The notes: generated by a model from the letters alone, not told the origin. Positions 31,220 to 42,313 are shown, numbered from the stretch's first letter. The stretch is 64,000 bases of DNA from Anniella stebbinsi (GCA_029215795.1 JARDYH010000004.1:36212001-36276000); one strand, 5' to 3'. Program-made: numbers and translations.

Positions 31220-32205
31220 GAAAGATAAACAAGCAGGTTGTAAATAGTGAAGAGCAGGACCAGCTCCAGGGGGTTCTCTTCAGTGGCCCCATGCTGGGGA
31301 GTGAACCCTTGGCAGGAGCTCAACCATGCCCATGATTGATGCCAGCCCTGCATTCATGCAATTTGATTCCACAATGCAAAAGCAAATGTAATGTTTATAC
31401 TACCTGGGGAAAGTCTCCAATTTCCTCTGAGATAAAATATTATGGCTAGAGGGCTGGGAAGATGTAATATTCCTAAGAGAGAAATGTTGCCTTGAGAAAC
31501 ATTTACATGGGCCATCTAGATAGAATTTTTGTAAGCAATCACCAATTTCATGTGCAATTTGTAAGGTGCATTCTATCAAAGAGCTAGTCTAGTGACACAG
31601 AATAGCCATAAAGGTGCCCAGATAGCGGTGTGAATCGTAGCTCAAATGTGAGAGCATAAATAGGGTTTCTTATTGTACTGGCATTATTTCTTATTCTTGA
31701 CAAGTTATTGTATCTTGTCTCAATTCAGATAGCATCAGAGGAAATCCTGGGAGAAATGTGAAACATAATTGTCAACAAGAAAACACTGTAGATTGTGTTC
31801 AATGTTGGTCTAACTTCAATCCGATTCCTTTCTATGGTTCTACTCTAAGTAGGACTAACACTGGTTAGCTTAAAATCTCTTTGCCGGTGAAAAGGATATT
31901 ATACAAACAAAACTTTGTATATTCCTGCAAGCTTGCACACCTGCAATTAGTGAATTAGTCCTGCTATATTGACCCAGCTCATAAATTGTGTTCTATATGC
32001 ATGTGGGAGAGGGAAGGGAGAGACATATTAATTTCTGGTAATTGTTATATGAATTTCCATTTCCTCTGTCCAAGTGATGTAAGAATTATCTTTGATTACA
32101 GTTGTCAGAGGTACATAAATCACATTGTCAAGACAGCATGACTTGAGCAATACTAGTTGATGAACACTGGATGAGCATGGTTGTAAGACTGTGTGTTTGA
32201 TTTTT
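31220..32205. other. No gene recognised
   Basis: Unique-looking sequence with short ORFs only. Confidence 0.5.
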
Positions 32206-32244
32206 CCTTTAGACAAAAGGCAGAGCAACCACTTATGCATTGTC

Positions 32245-32490
32245 AAAAAGGAGGAAATTCATCACACACAAAAAGAGGACAAAAGAGGACACAGTTCTGT
32301 ATAACATTTGCACCTGCTAATTTATGTGTTGATATGCATATTTATAAAGACATACTAGATTAAATAGAAATGCAATACAGCTCAATATAGTGAGGAAGAC
32401 TGTGACCTGTATACCTGCTCGAACTGCTGTCCAGGTGCAGCATCAAGGCTCCTGTTTATCTTTAAATTGGACTGGCCATCATTTCATATA
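32245..32490 (+). mobile_element. TAGGGTGGCCA-type MITE, copy 4, ends decayed
   Basis: Shares aaagaggacaaaagaggac, ctgctaatttatgt, aaatagaaatgcaatacagc and tgtccaggtgcagcatcaag with copies at 2205 and 14515. Confidence 0.55.
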
Positions 32491-32494
32491 GAGC

Positions 32495-32900
32495 AGGGGG
32501 CTGCCTTCACTGCTCCGAATTGGTGCCGCTCCACCACCAAACCCTCCGGTATCGCTGCTATGGGATGGCAGTGAATAATCCCCACTTGGGGAGCAGCGCA
32601 AGCTTTCTGGTAGCCATTAGGCTCGCCGGGCCCATCCTTCCCCCTCACATGGCTCCTGGCAACCAATGGGAGGTTGCCTTCCACCTGGGAACACCTCTGG
32701 CACAGTGCCAGAGCGAGGACAGATAGCAGAAGAGCTGTGCTGACTCACTCAGGCAGGAAAAGTCAGGGTATGTCCACAAATTTTCTGCTGCACATCTTTG
32801 GCTCTTTGCCCTGGGGTGGCTTCGAATCAGCTGCTGCATCATATAACCGATGCAGCACAGATTCGGAGCCACCCTGGGATAAAGATTACATTTAGACAGC
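32495..32900. other. GC-richer repeat-like stretch
   Basis: Near 32815-32880 the block ggtggcttcgaatcagctgc is answered by an inverse-like gcagcacagattcggagcca, suggesting another decayed fold-back element. Overlapping ORFs show no domains. Confidence 0.4.
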
Positions 32901-32904
32901 CCAC

Positions 32905-33190
32905 TGGTGTACAGACCTCTTTCAAGCCAATTTCAATTTTGGAGAAGCTTTTGAGGGCTGCGTTCCAATGGGGCACGGAGCCAAAGGTAAAAGGGGTTGG
33001 GCAAAATACGAGCATAGTTTTACCTTCAAGCTCTTACTGCTGGTACTTAAGTCTTAGGAGAGACATTTCAACCTTTTACAATCAGGGAAAACTGCACAAA
33101 AGCTGGGAAACAATTAAATGATTGGTGGTTGGGTGAAAGGGGCATAGTCGTCTGGAAAATCCCAAAAGGCCAGATTTGGCCCCAGGCCTG
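32905..33190 (+). repeat. Interspersed repeat shared with 21690-22140
   Basis: Contains agaagcttttgagggctgcg, gagccaaaggtaaaaggggt, agagacatttcaacctttt and aatcccaaaaggccagattt in the same order as the other copy. Confidence 0.6.
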
Positions 33191-33224
33191 CACCCTTGAA
33201 ATAGAGGGTACCTTCAAACAGACA

Positions 33225-33330
33225 CATGGCCAACCTGTAGACCAGATCCCATTTAACTGCCTAGTAGCTGCATTTTGAACCAGATGAAGTTTCCAAGCAC
33301 TGTTCAAAGGCAGCCCCATGGAGCACCAAT
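33225..33330 (-). pseudogene. L2-type LINE reverse transcriptase fragment, reverse
   Basis: The minus strand encodes GLPLNSAWKLHLVQNAATRQ, matching the GLPL...KLQLVQNxAAR block of L2 ORF2. Very short, inactive. Confidence 0.75.
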
Positions 33331-33402
33331 GCTAACGGAGAGCATCGGTGTTAAGAAGACATGCATGATAGTGGGCAGATCTGGCTTTTCTAGGAATGAG
33401 CA

Positions 33403-33738
33403 ACCTAAGAACATAAGAAGAGTCCTGCTGGATCAGACCAAGGATCCATCTAGTCCAGCACTCTATTCCCATAGTGGTCAACCAGTTGCCAACCAGAGAC
33501 CCACAAGTAGCACATGTTGCAACAGCACTCTCCTGCCACTGATGCCCAGCAATTGATGTATACATGCTTACTGCCTCTGATAGGTAGGACATAGCTATCA
33601 GGAATAATAGCCATTGATAGCCTTCTCCTCCAGGAATTTATCCAACCCCCTTTTAGAGCCATCCAAATTGGTGGCCTTCACCACATCTTGTGTTAGTGAA
33701 TTCCATAGTTTAACTATGCGCTGTGTGGAGAAGTACTC
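33403..33738 (+). mobile_element. AACATAAGAAGAGCC-type repeat, left part of interrupted copy
   Basis: From cctaagaacataagaagagt through ccatccaaattggtggcctt to ctgtgtggagaagtact. It continues at 34073-34235 (aagaagtacttccttgtat; caccaatcagcttcatggga). A segment of about 335 bp separates the halves, and about 25 bp of the element are present on both sides with three differences. Confidence 0.75.
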
Positions 33739-33747
33739 CATTTTTAG

Positions 33748-33817
33748 GGGATGGCTTCTGTGCCATTTGCATGCCCATGTCTAGACATGGGCATGCAAAT
33801 GGCACAGAAGCCATCCC
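33748..33817. repeat. Perfect 70-bp palindrome
   Basis: Two 35-bp arms with no spacer, centred between 33782 and 33783 (tct|aga). Each arm contains an octamer-like ATTTGCAT / ATGCAAAT (33765-33772 and 33793-33800). It lies in the segment that interrupts the AACATAAGAAGAGCC-type repeat. Confidence 0.95.
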
Positions 33818-34239
33818 ATGTGATGATCACATATTCCATCCAGAAGGGATGCGAGCCATGGGGGATTTGGCTTATGGGGATGACACATGCCGTACAAAGC
33901 TGGAGGCTCACCTGCACTGTGCCTTTCCCCATTGGGGAGGACACAGAGTAGGTGAAGTGGCCATGACTGCAGCAGCAGTTGGACACTTCTGCCCCTGCTG
34001 CCTCAGTCGAGGCAGTTTCATGGCATGCAATCTTCCTAGCCAGGGACATCCGGTCCCCGGATGAAGCAGCACTATGCACTGTGCGAAGAAGTACTTCCTT
34101 GTATCTGTCCTGAATCTCCCACCAATCAGCTTCATGGGATGACCCACTTGTTCTAGTATTATGGTAGAGGGAGAAAATGTCTCCCTGTCCACATTCTCCA
34201 CACCATGCACAATTTTGTACACCTGGTTGTTTCGGATCT

Positions 34240-34920
34240 ATGTGATGGGTGTTTAAGGAATTTTGGTATTCGGTTTTAATTTTTCTCTATTAGCGTCTTG
34301 AAGAGATAATTATTATGTATGTCATTGTATATAATTGCATGTTTTAATTGAATACATTGAAAATAATTGAATTTTGCACTGAGCTTTGAGAACTATGGTT
34401 AATTTTTCCAAGGAATTCTGGGAACAGAGATGAACAATGTATGAATGTTGCACAGTTCTGGCCTTTTCTAATAAAAAGGGTTGACCACAACTGAGTATTC
34501 GAATAACATTGCAACAGGGACACACCACTCCCGTACAGTCATGTACAATGAGCTAATATGAAATTTCATAAACCCCACCCCTGAACATTACCAAAAGAAA
34601 CAATCCAGCTAAAGTTAACTACTATTACATTGTGAGTTGGAAGCACAACTCTTCCATTGAAACCAACAGGAGTTTAAATGCTTTATTTTGGCTGAATCAC
34701 GCCCAGTGTCATGAATTTACTGTAGCCTGATGATTCATTTTCTTCTGTCATGATAATAAAAATGGATCTGCACATTATGTGTCATGATGAATGTGATGCA
34801 GTTCCCTAAAACAATGTGAACTGGGTAGACCTTGAATTGAAATTATGAAGCAGCTTTTTCCAAAATTGTGACAGATTCAGGTTTAGTTTCTGCTCTAAAT
34901 ATACAGATGAAATTAACATC
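34240..34920. other. No gene recognised
   Basis: A/T-rich; short ORFs only. Confidence 0.5.
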
Positions 34921-34924
34921 TAGT

Positions 34925-35012
34925 TCATTGGTGGGCAATTTGTGGCCTCCAGATGTTTTGGCCCCAGCCAGCATAGCTAATGATGAGGGAACACAAGTTG
35001 CCCACTCCTGAT
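34925..35012. repeat. Palindromic ATCTGGAGGCCACCAG-type repeat, copy 3
   Basis: From gtgggcaatttgtggcctcc through ttttggccccagccagcat to aagttgcccactcctg; shortened centre. Confidence 0.65.
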
Positions 35013-35043
35013 CTGGATCAATAAATTCACTGGTGTAATGGCT

Positions 35044-35319
35044 GAGGCCTTTATCACATGGACCATTCCCCCCACCTCCCAGGATTGCTTCTGCGGGTTC
35101 CCCTTCGTTTCCTATGCGAATCTAGCATTTTGAAGCACACGTGGTCAGGATTGCTGCGATACCTCAACTTGGCCTGTTGAACTTACTCGAAATGGACTTT
35201 GCGGAGCACTCAGGGTGTGAGAACAGAGCGAAGGGGACGACGTCATGCGAATCCCGTGCTGAAGAACTGGATCAAAGTCGCAGTGGGTTGCTTAAAACCA
35301 CCCATGTGATAAAGGCCTG
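35044..35319. mobile_element. CTTTATCACATGG-ended MITE, copy 1
   Basis: Perfect inverted ends aggcctttatcacatgg (from 35044) and ccatgtgataaaggcct (about 35303-35319). Contains gattgcttctgcgggttcc, ttgctgcgatacctca and acgacgtcatgcga in the same order as 39611-39913. No ORF. Confidence 0.8.
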
Positions 35320-35324
35320 AAATG

Positions 35325-35815
35325 CACCACCAGCCTTTAAAAAGAAAAAGAAAAAAAAAAACTCCAGTAAAGGATGTGTGATGGGACAATGTTGAAGTAG
35401 TAGAGAAATGTGAATCTTCAACCATACAAAATCTTAGACCTCTTTGATGAGGATATGAGCTTTTAATTATAGTACAAACAGTGGCAGGTAATGGGATGTA
35501 TTGTTAACTGCATCAGCTCTGGTGTTGTTTTCCATAGAATACTGCACCCACACAAAAACCTGCCTGTATGGGTGCACCCGTTATTTTTCCAATCTATTTC
35601 TGCTGCTCCTGTGTGTTGAATTTGTACCTCATTTTGGATTGGTCCAATTGAAAGCAATGGGGCTTAAATTAGGCATGGCTAACTTTTCACATTGATTTCA
35701 GTGGGACCCAAGTATCCGAAGTAAGTTCCATGGATCCAACCAATTTAGATTTACTAGGTAGCTGAGTTTTACAACGTTGAAGAATGCCTGAATTTTCAAA
35801 GACTTTCAGGTATAG
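35325..35815. other. No gene recognised
   Basis: Contains an A-rich run (35339-35361). Short ORFs only. Confidence 0.5.
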
Positions 35816-35819
35816 GACA

Positions 35820-36403
35820 GTATAGAAATGTAATGATGGGGACTGGCCAATGAGACCACATTATGCCAGGACTTTTCCAGCTTCACTGGCTGCTAGTCAA
35901 GGTCCGGACCCAATTCAAAATGCTAATATTAACATTAAAAGCCCTAAACAGCTGGTTATCTGAAGGAACACCTCTTCCCATACCCTAAGATCCTCTTCAG
36001 GGGTCCTTCTCCATGAGCCCCTGCCAAAGGAAGTGAGGTGGATGACTACCAGGAGGAGGGCTTTCTCTGCTGTGGCACCCCTGCTGCAGAATGAGCTCCC
36101 TAGAGAGGTTTACCTGGCACCTACGTTGTACTCTTTCCGACACCAGGTGAAGAACTTTTTATTTTCGCAATATTTTAACATTTTACCATCCTAGTATTTT
36201 AACTGCATTTTAAATTTGTATTTTAAATCTCGGCATTGCTGTTTGGTTTTATTCTTGTTGTACTTTAATATTGTGATTTTATATTGTAGTTTAAGTTTTA
36301 TACTTCAATTGTGCTTTATGGTTTTAATTTTTGGGAACCGCCCAGAGATCTTCGGCTCTTGGATGGTGAAGAAATGCAGTAAATAAATAAATAAATAAAT
36401 AAT
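35820..36403 (+). pseudogene. L2-type LINE 3' fragment with tail
   Basis: Begins in the region equivalent to the TG..DH..PxLxxLHWLPV block and continues through the C-terminus with stops. A long T-rich 3' UTR follows, then ttgggaaccgcccagagatc and an (AAAT)n end at about 36385-36403. Inactive. Confidence 0.82.
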
Positions 36404-36409
36404 TTCTGA

Positions 36410-36935
36410 AAACACGGCAGCAATCCTGGCAAAAAGTGTTCAGAGACAACTTCCAGGAAGATTTAAGATTTAACACCCCTCGTTTTACAAACTGAACATA
36501 GTCGCCACAAAGCCATCCAGTCTACAGCCTTCCACAAAGATTTCCAGGCAATACCATAGGGGTACAGAACACTTTCATGGTGGGAGGGGCAGATTGCCCC
36601 CAGTCAACAGGCCCTTTGTAGGCTGGATGATGTTGGTAAATATGGCCATTGCCACTAGTGTTATTGCCTACCCTCCACCCAATCCCAACATTTTCCATGC
36701 TGAGAGAAGCACAAAGTTCTGTGCCTCTCTCGGCACGGAAGATGTCTTGCCAAGAGGCAACAGTTCTTTTAAGGATTCAGAATGCAATGAACACACAAAT
36801 GGGTGAAGGCCAAAGATTTTATTAAGCAGAAGCAAAGTAACAAAGCCAATGAGAAAGCAGAACATGATAATTGCGGCAACCTACTACAGAGCAAGATCAT
36901 AAAGCATTCATCACTTTATGTCATTGGGAACCCTC
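36410..36935. other. No gene recognised
   Basis: Short ORFs only; a small inverted pair is suggested by ccatgctgagagaagcacaa and tctctcggcacggaag near 36697-36740. Confidence 0.4.
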
Positions 36936-36941
36936 AATGGG

Positions 36942-37220
36942 CTCCTCTAAATGAGTGATTTATTGCACGTTTGTGATTGGCCACTCACAGTGGTTTTGGG
37001 GTCCATTACACCACCAGGACATCTCCCACAGTATCCCCTGGAAATCCCAGTATGAAAAAAACCACTTTTGAAGTGGTAATAACCCGGAAAAAAGTAGGAT
37101 CGTCTGCCACTAGTTGGTGCTCTCTCAATAGAAGTGAAGGGAATGCAGCCCATAATAATTGTGCCACAGAATGAGGAAACCACAGTCCCCAGTAAGCAAC
37201 GTGATTTCCCTTAATGTAGA
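36942..37220. mobile_element. TTTCTACATGAG-type MITE, copy 4
   Basis: Starts ctcctctaaatgagtgattt and ends aatgtagagatgctctttg. The phrase attggccactcacagtggtt matches attggtcactcacggaagtt at 55672-56000. Confidence 0.65.
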
Positions 37221-37229
37221 GATGCTCTT

Positions 37230-38100
37230 TGAATCAATGACAAATGCACTCCAATGGCCTGGCTTAGGCAGCTTTTTTCCAGATTGGCCTGTGTTGAGGT
37301 TCTGAATTGGGAGGGTCTCAGGGACACAGAGACTATTCTGGCTCTACTCTACTGATTTTGAGAATGTTTGGCAGTAAGCAAACATAGATAACTTCCAGCC
37401 CAGCTACTCTGCTAGCAACAAGTCGCCCTGACCTTGGGATCTCGCCAGAGGCTTATCTACCAGCCCTGAGCTGTACAGTCTCATACAGATAATTGGCACT
37501 GGGAAGAAGTATAGCTAGTGAAGCAAAATAGGTATAAGGGAAATTTTAAGAACGAAAAGTTAACAACAACAGTACACATTTTAATACAATAGCTAATATA
37601 TTATATAAAATTTTAAAAGAATCTAAAACAACAACAACAATGAATTAGCAGTCCAACCAGTTTCATGCATACATAGTAACAATAGTGGTTTTCCAAGAAG
37701 GCTCCACTAATATATAATATCCAAAACCCAAACACATTTCGACCTGATTCATCTTCAGTGGGAGAAAAAAAAACATTATTAACCAAAATTATAGATCTTA
37801 GTGCAACAATCATTTCATGAGATTAAATTTTCAAAATAGAACCAGTGAATCTAAACTGTTCAGATTCTATATTCCTCATCCTGCGGTTAGTATCTAGATG
37901 CACAAAGGGGGAAGGGAAGCGGAACTATTTCCTCCTGCATCCAAAGAAGGTAGTTTGCTTCTGTCTAGAGCAGCCGTATACCATACCACAAAAGTGTTTC
38001 ATATCAACAGGACTATTGTTTCAAGCCGGTTTTTACAATTGTGACACAGCAGCCAGCTCCTACGAAAAGCGTGGATGCCTTGCGTAACCAGTTGCTCTGA
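37230..38100. other. No gene recognised
   Basis: A/T-rich, short ORFs only. The phrase cacatttcgacctgattcat near 37733 is repeat-like but could not be placed. Confidence 0.45.
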
Positions 38101-38110
38101 GGAACAGTAG

Positions 38111-38430
38111 TAGGCTGACCATATGAAAAGGAGGACAGGGCTCATGTAACTTTAACAGTTGCAGAGAAAAGGGAATTTCAGCCGGAGTCATTTGTATGCA
38201 ATTAGGTCCTGGTGAAATTCCTTCTTCATTACAATAGTTAAAGCTGCAGGGGCCCTGCCTTCTTTTGTATCTGGTCACTCCAGTATAGTGCATGCAACTT
38301 TAATTGTTGTGATGAAGAGAAGATTTCACCAGGTATTAATTGCATACAAATGACATTGGCTGAAATTCCCTTTTCTCTGCAACTGTTAAAGTTACATGAG
38401 CCCTGTCCTCCTTTTCATAGGGTCAGCCTA
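38111..38430. mobile_element. Fold-back hAT-like MITE, copy 5
   Basis: 320 bp, perfect 8-bp duplication aacagtag at 38103-38110 and 38431-38438. Both outer and inner arms present. Confidence 0.92.
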
Positions 38431-38499
38431 AACAGTAGCCACTCTTTGCAGCAATGGATGGATCCCTGGCTTCATGTGGCACCCAGGGTCCCTGTTGGG

Positions 38500-38819
38500 T
38501 AGGCTGACCAGATAAAATCCAGGTCAGGGCTCCTGTAACTTTAACAGTTGTAGAGAAAAGGGAATTTCAGCCAGTGTCATTTGTATGCAATTAGTTCCTG
38601 GTGAAATTCCCTCTTCATCACAACAGTTAAAGTTGCAGGCACTATACTGGAGTGACCATATACAAAAGAAGGCAGGGCCCCTGCAACTTTAACTGTTGTG
38701 ATGAAGAGGGAATTTCACCTGGAACTAATTGCATTCAAATGACACTGCCTGAAATTCCCTTTTCTCTACAACTGTTAAAGTTACAGGAGCCCTGTCCTCC
38801 TTTTCATATGGTCAGCCTA
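38500..38819. mobile_element. Fold-back hAT-like MITE, copy 6
   Basis: 320 bp, perfect 8-bp duplication ctgttggg at 38492-38499 and 38820-38827. Only 69 bp from the previous copy, yet its own duplication shows it is a separate insertion. Confidence 0.92.
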
Positions 38820-38824
38820 CTGTT

Positions 38825-39605
38825 GGGCCACTGCATGAAGCAATTTGGCTCCCCACATCCACACTTATTTCCCATCTCAGAGGGGATGGAGAGCAATCTG
38901 CAGGGGGTATTTCCTGTTGTTATCTCCTGAAGGGATATTTCTCCCAGAATCGGCTTGGATGCTAAGGCCCAGCTCCTGTAGGAATCCAAGGAGGCTCTGC
39001 ATGCCAGATTAGGAAAATGGTGGGCTGGATTAGGTCCTGGGTTCTACACCCCTGCTATTTGGCACTGGTATTATGTCTTACCAGCCTTGCTGGTGGGCTT
39101 CCCAGGAGCATCCATCCAACCACTCTTGGAATCAGGATGCTGGACAAAGTGGACCGGTAGTCCGATCAAGCAGGCCACCTTTCCTATACTTATTCTTTCC
39201 TTTATTAATAAGGCTGGATTCTGTTCCCCAAACTGGATTCCTTGCCTTTGAAATAGTGCTAACCTTTGCTAAAGCAGAACCTGGGTCACTGGAAGGTCAA
39301 TCTCTCTCTGCCATCCATCTTCCAATCGAAGCCCCCATATGTTCAGGATTTGTGTTTTTCTGGATTAATGGGTATCATTCCAGGAGCAAAACCTAATTGT
39401 CTTTTTGCATGCACAGCATGCAGAGTCAATGCCAGTCAATGCTTGAAGCACTTTGCTGCGAGTAAGAAGGATGCTGTGCCCACTCCATTGATAATTACTT
39501 TGTAGCAGTTCTTCCTGTCAGGACTGCCAACAATTGAGCTGATGATTGGATTTGCTCGTGGCCAGATGTGACTGAATGCCATCTATGGAATCAAGAACAG
39601 ACCTT
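38825..39605. other. No gene; possible SINE tail near 39060-39200
   Basis: The phrase ggtagtccgatcaagcaggc near 39155 is similar to SINE or repeat tails in the window, but too diverged to assign. Confidence 0.4.
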
Positions 39606-39610
39606 CTGGC

Positions 39611-39913
39611 TTAGAACTTTATCACACCTACTGTTTTTCCCCCGGGTTGCTTCTGCGGGTTCCGCCTCCGTTTTGTATTCGAGTCTAGCATTTTGAATCA
39701 CACGTGGTCGGTACTGCTGCGATACCTCAGCATGCCTGTTGGAACTTTGCCTATTTTGGACTTTGCCCGTTCAGGGGAAAATCAAAACAGAAACTAAAAC
39801 CTGCAACCTCAGGACAAGAGAACAGCAGGACACGGACGACGTCATGCGACTCTAGCGCTGAAGAAGTGGAGCAAAGTCGAGGTGGTTGTGCTTAAAACCG
39901 CCCGTGTGATAAC
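39611..39913. mobile_element. CTTTATCACATGG-ended MITE, copy 2
   Basis: From actttatcacacc to cccgtgtgataac. Shares the cttctgcgggttcc, cacacgtggtcggtactgct, gacgacgtcatgcgac and cttaaaaccgcccgtgtg blocks with 35044-35319. Confidence 0.75.
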
Positions 39914-39964
39914 AACAGATACACTTCCTCATTTTTCCTGAGTTATAGCATATTTATTTAAAAG

Positions 39965-40022
39965 TAGTCCCAGCAAGATCAATGAGGCTTCTTCTCTAGT
40001 AAATGTGTTTAGGATTGCAGCT
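39965..40022 (+). repeat. AGGATTGCAGCC-type fragment
   Basis: Contains gcaagatcaatgaggcttct and ends taggattgcagc. Confidence 0.5.
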
Positions 40023-40024
40023 TT

Positions 40025-40418
40025 AGTTTCTAAATTGGTTTGGATCTGGGGGAAATTTTGTTAGTCCAGGCAGCAACTGAATGACACAAAATCTATTACC
40101 TTTCACTTTCGAACAAAGATCCAGCATGGACACAAACCTATGTTGAGTTGAAGTATCCCCACAATAAAGGAATAACATCTGTAGAAGAGCAATCCTATAG
40201 CCTTAGACAGTGTATGGGTTGGTGGGGGGATAGTTTGGATTCCTGGATCCGAGGTCAGAGTCAGGAGTCCGAGCTCCCCTCCCCCTTGCAGGCGTGAAGA
40301 GAACTGCACCAGCTGCCTCTTTGCGATTGCAAAGGTGACCTCCGAGAGAAGGAAAAGGGGACGTGCTGATGGGTGGGGAGGGGCTTATGTTGTATCCCCA
40401 GGCCTCCCCAGCCTCATA
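40025..40418. other. No gene recognised
   Basis: Short ORFs only. Confidence 0.5.
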
Positions 40419-40421
40419 AGA

Positions 40422-40620
40422 ATGTAAGAACATAAGAAGAGCCATGCTGGATCAGACCATTGGTCCATCCCATACAGCATTCTGTGCATGCAGTGGCCTA
40501 GAAGCTGCCCACCTGAAACCTACAAACAGGATACAAGTGCAACAGCACCCTCTCACCCATGTTCCCCAGCAACTAGTGTACATAGACATACCGCCTCTGA
40601 TACTGGAGGTAGTACATAGC
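40422..40620 (+). mobile_element. AACATAAGAAGAGCC-type repeat, left part of doubly interrupted copy
   Basis: From gtaagaacataagaagagcc through cagcaactagtgtacataga to gtacatagct. Its right part is at 41243-41330 (ctagtaggcattgataacct; ccatccaaattggtggccgt). The intervening sequence is an L2 fragment that itself holds a fold-back MITE. Confidence 0.82.
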
Positions 40621-40660
40621 TGACAACTGTTACCCAGAGGACCTTGTCTTCTGCCTCTCC
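40621..40660 (+). pseudogene. L2-type LINE C-terminal fragment, part 1
   Basis: Matches the L2 stretch at 51548-51580 (gttacccagaggacctt). It is cut by the fold-back MITE at 40661-40962 and continues at 40963. Confidence 0.78.
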
Positions 40661-40962
40661 TAGGCTGACCATATGAAAAGGAGGACTGGGCTCATGTAAC
40701 TTTAACAGTTGTAGAGAAAAGGGAATTTCAGCCAGTGTCATTTGAATGCAATTAGTTCCTGGTGAACAGTTAAAGTTGCAGGGGCCCTGCCTTCTTTTGT
40801 ATATGGTCACTCTAGTATAGGGCATGCAACTTTAACAGTTGTGATGAAGAATGAATTTCACCAGGAACTAATTGCATACAAATGACACTGGCTGAAATTC
40901 CCTTTTCTCTGCAACTGTTAAAGTTACATGAGCCCTGTCCTCCTTTTCATATGGTCAGCCTA
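40661..40962. mobile_element. Fold-back hAT-like MITE, copy 7
   Basis: 302 bp, perfect 8-bp duplication gcctctcc at 40653-40660 and 40963-40970. Slightly shortened in the left inner arm. Inserted in L2 coding sequence, which continues in register on the far side. Confidence 0.92.
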
Positions 40963-41242
40963 GCCTCTCCCAGACTGTGGAATGGCCTGCCGGAACAGAT
41001 TCGTCAACTTAATAGTCTCTTTGACTTTAAGAAAGCTGTAAAGACCGATCTCTCCCGGCAGGCCTACCCAATTGAATTTTAAGAGTTTTATTGGTATTTG
41101 AATAATGTATTAATTTTATATGTTTTAATTAGTTTTATGTATTTTATGTCATTTGTATTGATGTTGTTCCCCGCCTCGATCCTGAGGGAGAGGCGGGAAA
41201 TAAATAAATAAATAAATAAATTATTATTATTATTATTACTAC
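40963..41242 (+). pseudogene. L2-type LINE C-terminal fragment, part 2, with 3' UTR and tail
   Basis: Encodes LWNGLPEQIRQLNSLFDFKK and then RQAYPIEF before a stop, the family C-terminus also seen at 51442-51693. The 3' UTR carries the cccgcctc...gaggcggg stem-loop (about 41170-41198), followed by AAAT and ATT repeats. 5'-truncated and inactive. Confidence 0.85.
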
Positions 41243-41330
41243 GACTAGTAGGCATTGATAACCTTTTTTTCCAGGAATTTATTCGACCCCCTTTTAAAGT
41301 CATCCAAATTGGTGGCCGTCCCTATATCCC
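41243..41330 (+). mobile_element. AACATAAGAAGAGCC-type repeat, right part
   Basis: Continuation of 40422-40620 after the L2 insertion. Confidence 0.78.
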
Positions 41331-41339
41331 TACACTACC

Positions 41340-42028
41340 TTCCCTCCCATCCCTGACGCCTTGACTAGTCAGGCAAAAATGCCCATCTAGTGAAAATATA
41401 GAGTGGGATGAGCATGGAAATGAAGATGACCTCTGCTGCACCTCCTGCTCTCCTTTGGATGGCCATAAGCCTCCGAGTTTGTAGGCTTATGGCCATCCCC
41501 TTAGGATTGCACCCTGAATAAAATATACAAAGTAATTGCATTTGTATTAGGGTTGTTCCAAACTGACAGGGATAATTTCTCAACCCATCTCAGAATTAGC
41601 TGTTTTGTCTTTGCTATATTTCAGGGGTGAGGCAAAATCCCTTTTTGGAGGGGCAGGGAGAATCAGAGTGGTTTCCCCACCACTACCACCCCAGAAAGCC
41701 CTGTTCTGAGATACCATAGCAGCTGAATATCTATCTACAGAAAACCAGAGTGGGCAGATCATTCTTCCAGAAGCTCATTTTAAAGAAGGGTGATTGAGGC
41801 AGGCTTGCTAAAAATATAAAATCAGTGTGCCATTCCAGCTAACCTTGTTTTTAAATTCTAACTACTAAGAATTTATGTTTGAATTTCTTTTTTTCTTTTC
41901 TTTTTTATAAGTATGTTTTGGAAAGAAAGAAAGAAAGAAAGAAAGAACCAAAATAAGCTTTATTTGAAAGCAGAACCTTTTATTTAAAAGATGGCCCATG
42001 TCATATTGGTGGGGAGGAGTGGGATTGG
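41340..42028. other. No gene; AAAG microsatellite
   Basis: An (AAAG)n run lies at about 41922-41946. Around 41440-41505 ggatggccataagcctccga is answered by its inverse ggcttatggccatcc, a short hairpin. Short ORFs only. Confidence 0.5.
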
Positions 42029-42095
42029 AGATTAACAGTGCAATCCTGTGCATATCTAATCAGAAGTAAGCTCCAGTGAGTAAATCCCATGCTGA
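42029..42095. repeat. AGGATTGCAGCC-type fragment
   Basis: Contains cagtgcaatcctgtgcatat and cagaagtaagctcc. Confidence 0.55.
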
Positions 42096-42157
42096 AAAAT
42101 CAGTGAAATGATTTGGAGAAACAAAATCCAAGGAGGGGACATTTCACAAAACGGGGT

Positions 42158-42305
42158 TGGTGTATTTATTTATTTCATTTATATTCTGCGTTTTTTCCTC
42201 CAAGAAACCCAAGGCGTCATACATAATCCTCATCCTCTCCATTTTATCCTCACAACAGCCCTGTGAGGTAGGTTGGGCTGAGAGCCAGTCATTGGCCCAT
42301 AGTCA
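42158..42305 (-). mobile_element. tRNA-derived SINE with LINE-like tail, reverse, part 1 (tail side)
   Basis: In reverse it matches the SINE at 60785-60995: the tail tatttatttatttcatttat, then catcctctccattttatcct, cctgtgaggtaggttgggct and the tagtcacccagtga block. It is cut by the fold-back MITE at 42314 and resumes at 42642. Confidence 0.8.
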
Positions 42306-42313
42306 CCCAGTGA

